DNA from: Caryophanales bacterium UBA4100
Lineage (GTDB): Bacteria > Bacillota > Bacilli > Paenibacillales > UBA4045
Assembly: GCA_002383285.1 (NCBI GenBank)
Contig: DFXU01000064.1
Location: forward strand, 7,642-53,577
Direction: 5' to 3'
DNA: 45,936 nucleotides
The notes beneath the pieces are model-generated. The model was not told the origin of the DNA, made no database searches, and saw only the letters and a program-made list of their open reading frames with translations. Within the stretch, counting starts at the first letter, position 1. Every line of letters starts with the position of its first letter. Of this stretch, positions 1-7,587 are shown piece after piece. The position numbers and the translations under genes were made by a program.

Positions 1-455
1 CACAGGTGGACTCACGTACGATTCTCGATGGAGTTGGTGCGGAGAAGCTGCTTGGAAGAGGTGACATGTTATATTTACCTGTAGGAGAATCAAAGCCAAT
101 CCGGGTGCAAGGTGCATTTCTTTCTGATCCTGAGGTTGAATCTGTTGTTCAATATGCTAGATCGCAAGGACAAGCTCAATACCAAGAAGATTTGGTTCCA
201 GAGGTTGAGGAACAGCTCGAGATGGAAGATCCGAATATGGATGAATTGTTCGACCAAGCAGCGCAGATTGTCTTAGAGGCTAAGCAAGCGTCCGTCTCAT
301 TGCTACAACGTAGATTAAGGATAGGTTATACAAGAGCTGCACGGCTCATTGACTATATGGAAGCCTCCGGCATCATAGGACCGTATGAGGGGAGTAAGCC
401 CAGAGAGGTACTTATGACCTTCGAACAGTTTCAACATAGTCGAATGAGTTCTTGA
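1..455 (+). CDS. spoIIIE: DNA translocase SpoIIIE/FtsK, C-terminal fragment
   Basis: This is the 3' end of a gene that begins left of the window; the reading frame is open through base 1, so the GTG at 6 is an internal Val codon. The residues VDSRTILDGVGAEKLLGRGD and LPVGESKPIRVQGAF belong to the end of the RecA-like motor domain of FtsK/SpoIIIE. The last ~65 residues form the winged-helix gamma domain (RRLRIGYTRAARLIDYME) that reads directional DNA motifs. The protein pumps chromosomal DNA through the division or sporulation septum. In spore formers this location next to ymfF and ymfH is that of spoIIIE, so I favour SpoIIIE over a second FtsK paralogue (SftA). Confidence 0.9.
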   Translation, partial: QVDSRTILDGVGAEKLLGRGDMLYLPVGESKPIRVQGAFLSDPEVESVVQYARSQGQAQYQEDLVPEVEEQLEMEDPNMDELFDQAAQIVLEAKQASVSLLQRRLRIGYTRAARLIDYMEASGIIGPYEGSKPREVLMTFEQFQHSRMSS

Positions 456-487
456 TATTCGCCAAAAAAATATGAGTATATTATCGT

Positions 488-536
488 CCAACTTTTCTCA
501 TAATAATGTTTGATCACGAAAGATGAGAAAGGTTGG
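488..536 (+). promoter_or_regulatory. Hairpin covering the sleB ribosome binding site
   Basis: Bases 488-501 (CCAACTTTTCTCAT) pair with 523-536 (ATGAGAAAGGTTGG) to give a 14-bp stem with one G-U pair and a 21-nt loop. The right arm contains the GAGAAAGG ribosome binding site for the ATG at 542, so the folded RNA would hide it. There is no T-run after the stem, so it is not a normal terminator. Translational control of sleB is inference. Confidence 0.55.
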
Positions 537-541
537 AATCG

Positions 542-1321
542 ATGAATAGAAGATTGCTACTGATTACAGGTTGTATCATCGTGTGTCTGATTGCTTCATA
601 CCAGCTCCACCATACCTTCACTAGTAGTCAGGATAGTCAAGAAACGTTTAGTAAAGTAACTTTTAAATATGGGGCGAGTGGTAAGGATGTACTTGAATTA
701 CAAGGTAGATTAAAGTTCCTCGGCTTCTATAATGGTAAGGTAGATGGAGCATATGGCTGGAAGACGCTTCAATCCGTCAAGCATTTCCAATGGAAATTTG
801 GAATGCCGGCAGATGGGATTGTTGGTTCAAAGACAAAGCTGAAGCTTTGGGAAGCAACGAAAAAGTGGTCACCTGAGCTAACCATGGATAAACCAGCAGA
901 AGCGGCTAAACCTAAGGCTGCTCCGAACACAGGAAGCGGTATGACAAACTCGAACAGTTTAGGCCTCTCAGCTAATGATTTGAAAATCATGGCTAATGCT
1001 GTTCATGGTGAGGCGAGAGGAGAGCCATATATCGGTCAGGTCGCAGTTGCAGCTGTAATATTAAATCGAGTAAATTCGGCAAGCTTCCCTAAGACGGTGT
1101 CAGGTGTCATATTCCAACCAGGTGCATTCACTGCAGTTGCAGATGGTCAAATCTGGTTAGAGCCAGATGAGAGCTCAGCGCGAGCTGTTAGAGATGCGCT
1201 TAATGGTATGGATCCATCTGGGGGCTGCATATATTACTTTAATCCCGAGACAGCGACTTCCAAATGGATCTGGACGAGGCAACAGGTGAAGAAAATCGGT
1301 AAGCATATATTTTGCATATAA
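542..1321 (+). CDS. sleB: Spore cortex-lytic enzyme SleB (lytic transglycosylase)
   Basis: The 259-residue product has an N-terminal signal/anchor (residues 4-22), a peptidoglycan-binding domain 1 (about 45-105), a Lys/Pro/Ala linker, and a C-terminal hydrolase domain ending in SKWIWTRQQVKKIGKHIFCI, as in SleB. The catalytic Glu is expected in ANAVHGEARGE, near Glu157. SleB cleaves spore cortex peptidoglycan containing muramic lactam during germination. The start is taken at ATG 542, 10 bases after GAAAGG; the in-frame TTG at 533 touches that site and is unlikely. In Bacillus, sleB is normally followed by ypeB, which stabilises it; here a terminator and ymfF follow. A forespore (sigma-G-like) promoter is plausible around 454-483 (GATAT, 18 bases, TATATTA) but the match is weak. 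Confidence 0.88.
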   Translation: MNRRLLLITGCIIVCLIASYQLHHTFTSSQDSQETFSKVTFKYGASGKDVLELQGRLKFLGFYNGKVDGAYGWKTLQSVKHFQWKFGMPADGIVGSKTKLKLWEATKKWSPELTMDKPAEAAKPKAAPNTGSGMTNSNSLGLSANDLKIMANAVHGEARGEPYIGQVAVAAVILNRVNSASFPKTVSGVIFQPGAFTAVADGQIWLEPDESSARAVRDALNGMDPSGGCIYYFNPETATSKWIWTRQQVKKIGKHIFCI

Positions 1322-1359
1322 TCATATGCTTTAAGCGTAATCAACATTGAATTCTTAAG

Positions 1360-1390
1360 AGGTAGCCCTACAGGCTACTTCTTCATTTTT
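1360..1390 (+). terminator. Intrinsic terminator of sleB
   Basis: GTAGCC (1362-1367) and GGCTAC (1373-1378) form a short stem around CTACA, followed by CTTCATTTTT. It separates sleB from the ymfF operon. Confidence 0.75.
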
Positions 1391-1453
1391 AGAGGATTGG
1401 TAATTAATTGTAGTATTTTATATAATGACAATAAAGAGAGAGGATGTGAATCG

Positions 1454-2737
1454 ATGCAACACCTACAATTTCAACGTGCGGAAACGAATCGTATACGTAT
1501 TCATGTTTTACCGACTGATCGGTTCAAAACTTATGCAGTTTCAATGTACATAGGTCGACCTTTAGAGGAATCCACTGTGACTTCTACAGCGATCATTCCT
1601 TTTATTCTTCGACGGGGAACCGAGCAATATCCAGAAACGAAGGCATTCAGAGAACGCCTTGATGAGCTATATGGAGCGGGATTTGGCTTTGATATATATA
1701 AACGGGGTAACAATCATATTGTTCAATTTCGTATGGACACGGTTGATGACCGTTTTCTTGGTCATCAGAGCCCATCCTTGCTCCAAGAAACACTTGCATT
1801 CCTCGGGCAGACGATAACACGCCCAGCCATTGAGAATGGGAAATTCATGACGAGGTATCTGGATGCAGAGAAACAGACGATCCAGAACAAGCTTGAATCT
1901 ATTGTCAATGATAAAATTAGGTATGCTGCGGAAAGATGCGTGCAGATCATGTATGCGGATGATCCGTTCCGGTATAATCCACTAGGGCGTCTAGAGGATA
2001 TCGCATCATTGAGTAATGATACATTATATGAGCAGTATCAAAACTGGTTGAAGCAAGCACCTATTGATATATACGTAGTAGGTCATACCACATTAGAAGA
2101 GGTAACAGCAATGGTTAAAGAGCAATTTACTATGGGTAGGGATGAGTTATTCAGATATCAGATCGATGCCTCTCATAGAATCACTTCGGAGCCTAAACGT
2201 GTAGTAGAACAGCTTGATGTGAATCAAGGCAAGCTGAATATGGGTTTAATTGCACCATTCACCTATGGTGATAATAATTACCCGGTGGAAATGGTATATA
2301 ATGGGATATTAGGTGGCTACCCGCACTCCAAGCTATTCACTAACGTTAGAGAGAAAGCCAGCTTAGCTTACTATGTGTCATCTAGATTAGATGGTTACAA
2401 GGGGAATTTAATGATTCAGTCGGGCATTGAGATCGACAATTATGACCAAGCGGTTTCCATAATTACACAACAGCTAGAAGCTTTACGGTCTGGTGAGATT
2501 TCCGATTTAGAATTGTCACAAACCAAGTCGATGATGACCAATCAGCTTAAGCAAATTTATGATTCACCTAATGAGATGATTGGATTTGATTTTAATACCG
2601 TACTTACAGGAACCGAACGTTCGGTTTCGACTGTTCTCACAGAAATTAATCAAGTGACTAAGGATCAAATACAAGAGGTTGCACAGAAGATTGAATTGGA
2701 TACAGTCTATTTCTTGAAGAATAAGGAAGGGGATTAA
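1454..2737 (+). CDS. ymfF: YmfF, catalytically degenerate M16-family protein (EF-P modification)
   Basis: This M16 (pitrilysin/processing peptidase) fold protein of 427 residues is the YmfF/YfmF type, which B. subtilis genetics link to the 5-aminopentanol modification of elongation factor P. Where active M16 enzymes carry HxxEH this protein has IIPFILRRGTE, so it has no zinc site and is probably the non-catalytic half of a pair with YmfH. Start ATG 1454 sits after AGAGAGGATGTG; the longer GTG start at 1397 adds an unconserved stretch close behind the sleB terminator. The ymfH gene begins 3 bases after its stop, indicating one operon. Confidence 0.85.
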   Translation: MQHLQFQRAETNRIRIHVLPTDRFKTYAVSMYIGRPLEESTVTSTAIIPFILRRGTEQYPETKAFRERLDELYGAGFGFDIYKRGNNHIVQFRMDTVDDRFLGHQSPSLLQETLAFLGQTITRPAIENGKFMTRYLDAEKQTIQNKLESIVNDKIRYAAERCVQIMYADDPFRYNPLGRLEDIASLSNDTLYEQYQNWLKQAPIDIYVVGHTTLEEVTAMVKEQFTMGRDELFRYQIDASHRITSEPKRVVEQLDVNQGKLNMGLIAPFTYGDNNYPVEMVYNGILGGYPHSKLFTNVREKASLAYYVSSRLDGYKGNLMIQSGIEIDNYDQAVSIITQQLEALRSGEISDLELSQTKSMMTNQLKQIYDSPNEMIGFDFNTVLTGTERSVSTVLTEINQVTKDQIQEVAQKIELDTVYFLKNKEGD

Positions 2738-2740
2738 GAT

Positions 2741-4027
2741 ATGGAAACGATTCACTACCCCCAGCTTAATGAAACATTATATGTTGAGAAGCTATCGAAT
2801 GGACTAGAGGTACGTATCTTGCCAAAGCCAGGCTTTCAGAAGACATATGCTGTATTCTCTACAAGATATGGATCAGTAGACAATCACTTTAAACTTAATG
2901 ACGGTATAGAAAAACGTGTTCCTGACGGAATCGCTCACTTTCTTGAGCATAAGATGTTCGAAGAGCCTGAAGGCGATGTATTCTCAAAATTTGCAGATCA
3001 AGGTGCTTCGGCTAATGCATTCACAAGCTTTGATCGCACTTCTTATCTATTCTCAGCAACCGATCATATTGAGGATAATATAGAAACCTTATTGAATTTT
3101 GTGCAGAATCCATATTTTACTGATGAGAATGTGGAGAAGGAGAAAGGAATCATCGGTCAGGAAATTAACATGTACAAGGATCATCCAGATTGGCGTGTAT
3201 ATTATGGATTAATAGAATCCATGTATAGTCAGCATCCCATTCATATTGATATTGCGGGTACCATTGAGTCCATCGCTAAGATTGATAAGGAGATGCTCTA
3301 TGCTTGCCACGAAACCTTCTACCATCCCGGTAACATGACATTTTTTGTTGTTGGTGGTGTGGACCCAGATAAGATCATAACCCAAATACGGAACAATCAA
3401 GAGAAGAAAACCTTTACTGCTTATAAAGATATTTCTCGTTTGTATCCAGATGAGCCATATGAAGTTCAAGCCAAACAGAGAATTGCCAAGCTCCCCGTCT
3501 CATTACCGAAGTGTCTCTTTGGTTTTAAAGAGAAGGTTTCATATCTTGACCCAGAGGCTGTACTTTACCGTGAGCTAACTACAAAGCTGCTCTTCGATTT
3601 ATTATTCAGCCCAAGCTCAACCCTATATCAAACACTTTATGATGAGAATCTCATATCCGACCAATTCGGCTATGAATATCAGGCAAGCACACAGTATGCA
3701 TTCTCGGTAATCGGTGGAGAAACGAAGGACCCAGAATTGCTAATTGCTCGTATGCGACAATTAATTGAGCCAATAATGATTAGCGGATTTGATCAGATCT
3801 CATTTGATCGCACCAAGAAGAAAAGAATGGGTAACTATTTGCGAGTATTAAATTCCCCTGAGGCGATTGCTAATGAATATACGAAATATTTATTTAAACA
3901 TATAGACTTTTTTCGATTCCTTACTGTGTATGAGAGCTTAACTCTAACCGATGTTAATCAAAGAATGAAGGATCATATACAATGGGAGCAATTGGCCGTC
4001 TCAATCATTAGGAATGATATCGTTTGA
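2741..4027 (+). CDS. ymfH: YmfH, zinc M16-family peptidase (EF-P modification)
   Basis: The 428-residue product has the inverted zinc motif HFLEH (His66, Glu69, His70) and the distal metal ligand near Glu141 in EKEKGIIGQEI, as in active M16 peptidases. Its family is the YmfH/YfmH type associated genetically with EF-P 5-aminopentanol modification. The sequence shows a complete catalytic site, in contrast to its upstream partner YmfF, so the two likely act as a heterodimer. Its substrate is unknown. The stop TGA overlaps the TTG start of ymfI by four bases (TTGA), implying translational coupling. Confidence 0.88.
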   Translation: METIHYPQLNETLYVEKLSNGLEVRILPKPGFQKTYAVFSTRYGSVDNHFKLNDGIEKRVPDGIAHFLEHKMFEEPEGDVFSKFADQGASANAFTSFDRTSYLFSATDHIEDNIETLLNFVQNPYFTDENVEKEKGIIGQEINMYKDHPDWRVYYGLIESMYSQHPIHIDIAGTIESIAKIDKEMLYACHETFYHPGNMTFFVVGGVDPDKIITQIRNNQEKKTFTAYKDISRLYPDEPYEVQAKQRIAKLPVSLPKCLFGFKEKVSYLDPEAVLYRELTTKLLFDLLFSPSSTLYQTLYDENLISDQFGYEYQASTQYAFSVIGGETKDPELLIARMRQLIEPIMISGFDQISFDRTKKKRMGNYLRVLNSPEAIANEYTKYLFKHIDFFRFLTVYESLTLTDVNQRMKDHIQWEQLAVSIIRNDIV

Positions 4028-4779
4028 CTATAGTTAAAGCTTCTTCTGATACAACTGTTCTGGTGACAGGTGGGAATCGGGGTATCGGTGCGGCCATCGC
4101 CGAACGATTCGCAAGCGCAGGAATGAACGTTGTAATCCATTATTTGCAAGCGCATGAAGCAGCAAATGAAGTAGCACGTAAGTGTTTGAAGTACGGTGTT
4201 CGCGTACTTACGGTTACGGCGGATTTAAAGTCGAAGGATCAGATTGTGAAGATGCAGGAAAAGCTAGTTCATCACCAGATGGTTCCTGATATTCTAGTGA
4301 ATAACGCTGGAATTTCTCATTTTGGCCTGTTATCCGAGGTAAGCGAGAATGAATGGGATCATGTGATGAACACAAATTTAAAGGGTATGTTCATGTGTAC
4401 ACAAACCTTCTTACCTCATATGATTTCGCAAAAGTATGGGCGAATTGTCAATGTATCCTCAATATGGGGAATTGCAGGAGCATCATGTGAGGTGCTTTAT
4501 TCGACCACTAAGGGTGGAATGAACGCGTTTACCAAAGCATTAGCTAAAGAGTTGGCACCTTCAGGGATAACTGTAAATGCTGTTGCACCAGGCGCTGTTG
4601 ATACGTCAATGCTTCAGCATATGAATGATGAGGATAAACAGTCCATGATCAATGATATCCCCGTGGGACGTTTAGCTCAGCCTGAGGAGATTGCTTCGCT
4701 TGTATATTTTGTCGCCTTGCCCGAATCAAGTTATATTACAGGACAGATCATTAGTCCTAATGGTGGATGGATAACTTAG
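4024..4779 (+). CDS. ymfI: YmfI, EF-P 5-aminopentanone reductase (SDR family)
   Basis: This is a classical short-chain dehydrogenase of 251 residues: cofactor motif TGGNRGIG (15-22), NNAG (93-96), catalytic Ser around 145, Tyr159 and Lys163 in YSTTK, and an SDR C-terminus (ITGQIISPNGGW). In B. subtilis, YmfI reduces a 5-aminopentanone adduct on Lys32 of EF-P to 5-aminopentanol, which helps ribosomes through polyproline stretches. The assignment rests on family plus its position directly behind ymfF-ymfH. The start is TTG 4024, overlapping the ymfH stop; no ATG is available before the Rossmann motif. Confidence 0.85.
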   Translation: MTIVKASSDTTVLVTGGNRGIGAAIAERFASAGMNVVIHYLQAHEAANEVARKCLKYGVRVLTVTADLKSKDQIVKMQEKLVHHQMVPDILVNNAGISHFGLLSEVSENEWDHVMNTNLKGMFMCTQTFLPHMISQKYGRIVNVSSIWGIAGASCEVLYSTTKGGMNAFTKALAKELAPSGITVNAVAPGAVDTSMLQHMNDEDKQSMINDIPVGRLAQPEEIASLVYFVALPESSYITGQIISPNGGWIT

Positions 4780-4863
4780 CTTGTTCGTTTAAAGACGTAT
4801 AATCATTAGGATAATTGCAGATATTAGGGTTGTCGTTACAAACCTTTATAAAGGAGAATCCTT

Positions 4864-5115
4864 ATGACAACTGTGTTATCGACATTTGAGAAATGGAAAA
4901 CCTTCTTAAGTGAAAGAGTAGAACAAGCAAAAAATGCCGGTATGGGTGAAGAAACAATTGAGAAGTTAGCTTTTCAAATCGGAGAATTCTTGGATGAAAA
5001 GGTTGATCCTAAGAACGAGCAGGAACGTATTCTCAAAGAATTATGGGATGTAGGCAACAAAGATGATCGCAAAACAATAGCAAGATTGATGGTTAAACTA
5101 GTTGAAAAAGGATAG
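4864..5115 (+). CDS. ymfJ: DUF3243 family protein (YmfJ)
   Basis: This small, charged, all-helical protein of 83 residues is recognised as the DUF3243/YmfJ family by length, sequence and place between ymfI and ymfK. Motifs seen: a conserved FEKWK start, IGEFLDEKVDPKNEQER, and LWDVGNKDDRKTIARLMVKLV. There is no signal peptide or membrane segment. The function is unknown. It has a clear AAAGGAG site before ATG 4864 and is closed by its own terminator. Confidence 0.85.
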   Translation: MTTVLSTFEKWKTFLSERVEQAKNAGMGEETIEKLAFQIGEFLDEKVDPKNEQERILKELWDVGNKDDRKTIARLMVKLVEKG

Positions 5116-5122
5116 GATTCAA

Positions 5123-5150
5123 AAAAAGCCTTCTCCTTGAAGGCTTTTTA
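5123..5150. terminator. Strong bidirectional-type terminator after ymfJ
   Basis: AAAAAGCCTTC (5123-5133) and GAAGGCTTTTT (5139-5149) are a perfect 11-bp inverted repeat with a 5-base loop, giving T-runs on both strands. Confidence 0.9.
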
Positions 5151-5295
5151 AATATTTTGTGAAATACTGATAACTAAATTTGCTTTTGGGAAGGATTATT
5201 GCGAAAATTGTAGAATATAAGCAATATAAGCGATATTGTTTATTTAGGCAATTTAGGCGAATAGCAGCCTCATCCAAGGGTGGTTTAAGTTTCTT

Positions 5296-6060
5296 ATGAT
5301 GAGTACACAATGGTATTTGGAATATAAGATACATAAGAACCGTCCAGGTTTGTTAGGAGATATTGCATCTTTAATGGGTATGTTAGAAATCAATATATTA
5401 TCTATTAACGGCGTAGAGGATCGGACTCGTGGCATGTTAATTCAAACGGATGACCATGAGAAGATTATCTTATTAGAAAAGCTTCTTCGCAGGGTAGATA
5501 ATATTACTATTAACAAAATGCGTGAACCCAAGCTAGTCGATATATTGGCTGTTCGACACGGCCGATATATTGAACGGGATTCCGATGATCGTAAAACTTT
5601 TCGCTTTACAAGAGATGAATTAGGTTTACTTGTAGATTTTCTTGGTGAAATATTTAAGATTGAAGGACATCAGCTCGTTGGTCTTCGTGGTATGCCTCGA
5701 GTAGGTAAAACGGAATCTATTATTGCTGGAAGTGTATGCGCGAATAAGCGATGGACCTTTGTCTCATCGACCTTGCTACGTCAGACGGTTCGCAGTCAAT
5801 TATCCGAGGAAGAAGCAAGTACACAAAATATTTTTATCGTTGATGGTATAGTAAGCACGCTCCGCTCTAATGAGAAGCATTATGCACTCCTTCAAGAAAT
5901 TATGGCTATGCCAACAACTAAGGTTATTGAGCACCCGGATATTTTTGTGCAAGAATCCGCGTATACTTTCGAAGATTTTGATTACATTATTGAGCTTCGT
6001 AGTACACCCGATGAAGAAATTAATTTTGAGCCATTAACTTCCCAGCCGGAAGGCTACTAG
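5296..6060 (+). CDS. ymfK: YmfK, DUF3388 protein: ACT-like domain plus P-loop region
   Basis: The 254-residue protein is the DUF3388 family. Residues 5-75 look like an ACT regulatory fold (WYLEYKIHKNRPGLLGDIASL). The second half carries a Walker A-like motif GMPRVGKT (132-139) and a candidate Walker B, IFIVDG (179-184), so a small P-loop nucleotide-binding domain is likely. The biochemical role is not established. ATG 5296 is preceded 11 bases upstream by AAGGGTGG; a second ATG follows at once. It is followed 33 bases later by the rodZ-like gene with no terminator between, so they are probably cotranscribed. Confidence 0.82.
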   Translation: MMSTQWYLEYKIHKNRPGLLGDIASLMGMLEINILSINGVEDRTRGMLIQTDDHEKIILLEKLLRRVDNITINKMREPKLVDILAVRHGRYIERDSDDRKTFRFTRDELGLLVDFLGEIFKIEGHQLVGLRGMPRVGKTESIIAGSVCANKRWTFVSSTLLRQTVRSQLSEEEASTQNIFIVDGIVSTLRSNEKHYALLQEIMAMPTTKVIEHPDIFVQESAYTFEDFDYIIELRSTPDEEINFEPLTSQPEGY

Positions 6061-6093
6061 TGGGTTTTAACATATCCTTTGAGGAGGTGAAGC

Positions 6094-6933
6094 ATGTCTG
6101 ACCTGGGTCAATTACTCAAAAAAGCACGTACTCAAAAAGGTATATCATTAGATGAATTACAAGAGCTTACAAAAATTCGCAAAAGATATCTTGAAGCTAT
6201 AGAAGAAGGAAATTATAAGATACTTCCCGGAAATTTTTATGTGAGAGCCTTTATTAAAAGCTATTCTGAAGCAGTTGGTCTTGAGCCTGAAGAAGTGCTT
6301 CGTTTATATCGCAGTGTCATACCTGAAACTAATCTAGAGCCTGCTAATGAACCTAAACGCAGACAGACAAAGCCACCCCGAAATTCAGATAAGATGAGTA
6401 AGTGGGCTTCAGCTTTACTAGTAATTGCTTTTCCATTGCTTATCTTAAGTGTGCTTTATTATTATTATGTAAGGACACCAAATGAAGATCAAATATCACG
6501 AAATCCAGCGCCTTTAACTGATAATAGAAGTCAACCCGAAGCAGAAGTGAAGGAACCCGTCGTTATTGTTACACCTGAGCCTGTTCCAGAACCTGAGCCT
6601 GTTCAAGTAGCAGAAATCAATTTGGTGAAAACTGAAGGATCAACTGATTTTTATGAAATAAAAAATTCTAAGGAATTATCTATTCAAATACAGGTTGTTG
6701 GGGATCAATGTTGGATGGCTATACAGAAATTGAATAAGAATGGTGAATATATAGAGGAAAATTTGCCTTTACAGCGGAATGATACACGAGATTGGACTTT
6801 CGATGAATCCGTATACTTTAATATTGGTAAAGCGAATGCGTTGAAGGTTACGATTAATGGCACAGATATTAATATGGGTGATAAGCCTAATCCACGTCGA
6901 TTGCAATTAGATTTGGTAAAACCTTCTATATAA
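6094..6933 (+). CDS. ymfM: RodZ-like cell-shape protein (YmfM)
   Basis: The 279-residue protein has the RodZ layout: an N-terminal helix-turn-helix (5-70, LGQLLKKARTQKGISLDELQ), a linker, one membrane span (about 104-126, ALLVIAFPLLILSVLYYYYV), a Pro/Glu-rich periplasmic-side spacer (PEPVPEPEPV) and a C-terminal DUF4115 beta domain (about 195-275). RodZ binds MreB through the HTH fold and links it to the cell wall elongation machinery. The ribosome binding site GAGGAGGTG is strong. It is the last gene before a long terminator hairpin. Confidence 0.88.
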   Translation: MSDLGQLLKKARTQKGISLDELQELTKIRKRYLEAIEEGNYKILPGNFYVRAFIKSYSEAVGLEPEEVLRLYRSVIPETNLEPANEPKRRQTKPPRNSDKMSKWASALLVIAFPLLILSVLYYYYVRTPNEDQISRNPAPLTDNRSQPEAEVKEPVVIVTPEPVPEPEPVQVAEINLVKTEGSTDFYEIKNSKELSIQIQVVGDQCWMAIQKLNKNGEYIEENLPLQRNDTRDWTFDESVYFNIGKANALKVTINGTDINMGDKPNPRRLQLDLVKPSI

Positions 6934-6940
6934 TTAGCGG

Positions 6941-6985
6941 AAGACACTCTCCAATTATCATGATAAAGTGGAGAGTGTCTTTTCT
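6941..6985 (+). terminator. Terminator after ymfM
   Basis: AAGACACTCTCCA (6941-6953) and TGGAGAGTGTCTT (6969-6981) form a perfect 13-bp stem followed by TTCTT. The loop contains the palindrome TTATCATGATAA. The in-frame upstream extension of yajQ (TTG 6968) begins at the edge of this right arm, which supports the later start for yajQ. Confidence 0.9.
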
Positions 6986-7045
6986 TGCTATGCTTTTATT
7001 GGTATAATTGTTTCATTATGTGATTTTGGAAGGAAGTGGTCGTCA

Positions 7046-7537
7046 ATGAGCTCAGAAAGCTCTTTTGATATTGTATCCAAGGTTGATATGCAGGAGCTGA
7101 AGAATGCCATTCAGCAAGCTGAGCGTGAGATTGAAACTCGATTTGATTTTAAGGGTAGTAAAAGTGATATCTCCATTGATAAAGAGGACTTGGTCGTCGT
7201 GTCGGACTCAGAATTTAGAGTAGAGAGTGTAGTTGATATACTACAAACCAAGATGGTGAAGCGCGGCATTTCCCTCAAATGTCTAGAGTATGGTAAGATA
7301 GAGCCTGCCGCCTCTAACACAATGCGGCAACGTATAAAGCTAAAGCAAGGCGTAGATCAAGATAGCTCTAAGAAAATCAATATGTTAATTAAGGATTCGA
7401 AACTAAAGGTAAAAACGGTTATTCAAGGGGATCAAATTAGAGTGACCGGGAAGAGTAAAGATGATCTACAGCAAGTGATGCAGCTACTCAAGGGCGCAGA
7501 TTTGGCACTTGATTTGCAATTTGCAAATTATAGATAA
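7046..7537 (+). CDS. yajQ: YajQ family nucleotide-binding protein (DUF520)
   Basis: The 163-residue protein matches YajQ in length and sequence: FDIVSKVDMQELKNAIQQA at the start, RFDFKGSKSDISI, and a C-terminus with LKGADLALDLQFANYR. YajQ proteins have two RNA-recognition-like folds and bind nucleotides; some bind cyclic di-GMP. ATG 7046 is chosen because the family starts there, GGAAGTGG lies upstream, and the longer frame runs into the ymfM terminator. A TATAAT at 7003-7008 may be its -10 but I see no convincing -35. Confidence 0.9.
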   Translation: MSSESSFDIVSKVDMQELKNAIQQAEREIETRFDFKGSKSDISIDKEDLVVVSDSEFRVESVVDILQTKMVKRGISLKCLEYGKIEPAASNTMRQRIKLKQGVDQDSSKKINMLIKDSKLKVKTVIQGDQIRVTGKSKDDLQQVMQLLKGADLALDLQFANYR

Positions 7538-7587
7538 GGAATCGTTGATTCCAATAATAATGGATAGGGAACGGGTGAGTAACGTAC

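Noticed and set aside
6..455. GTG at base 6 as the true start of a small separate gene
   Set aside because: The frame is open to the window edge and the residues continue a SpoIIIE/FtsK motor domain, so this is an internal codon.
5221..5262. Short repeats (CAATAT-AAGCG-ATATTG; TTTAGGCAATTTAGGCG) before ymfK as an operator
   Set aside because: They are short, AT-rich and without a matching known motif; I could not tell them from chance.
6985..7008. TTGCTA ... TATAAT promoter for yajQ
   Set aside because: The spacing is only 12 bases and the -35 overlaps the terminator tail; the TATAAT may be real but the promoter is not supported.
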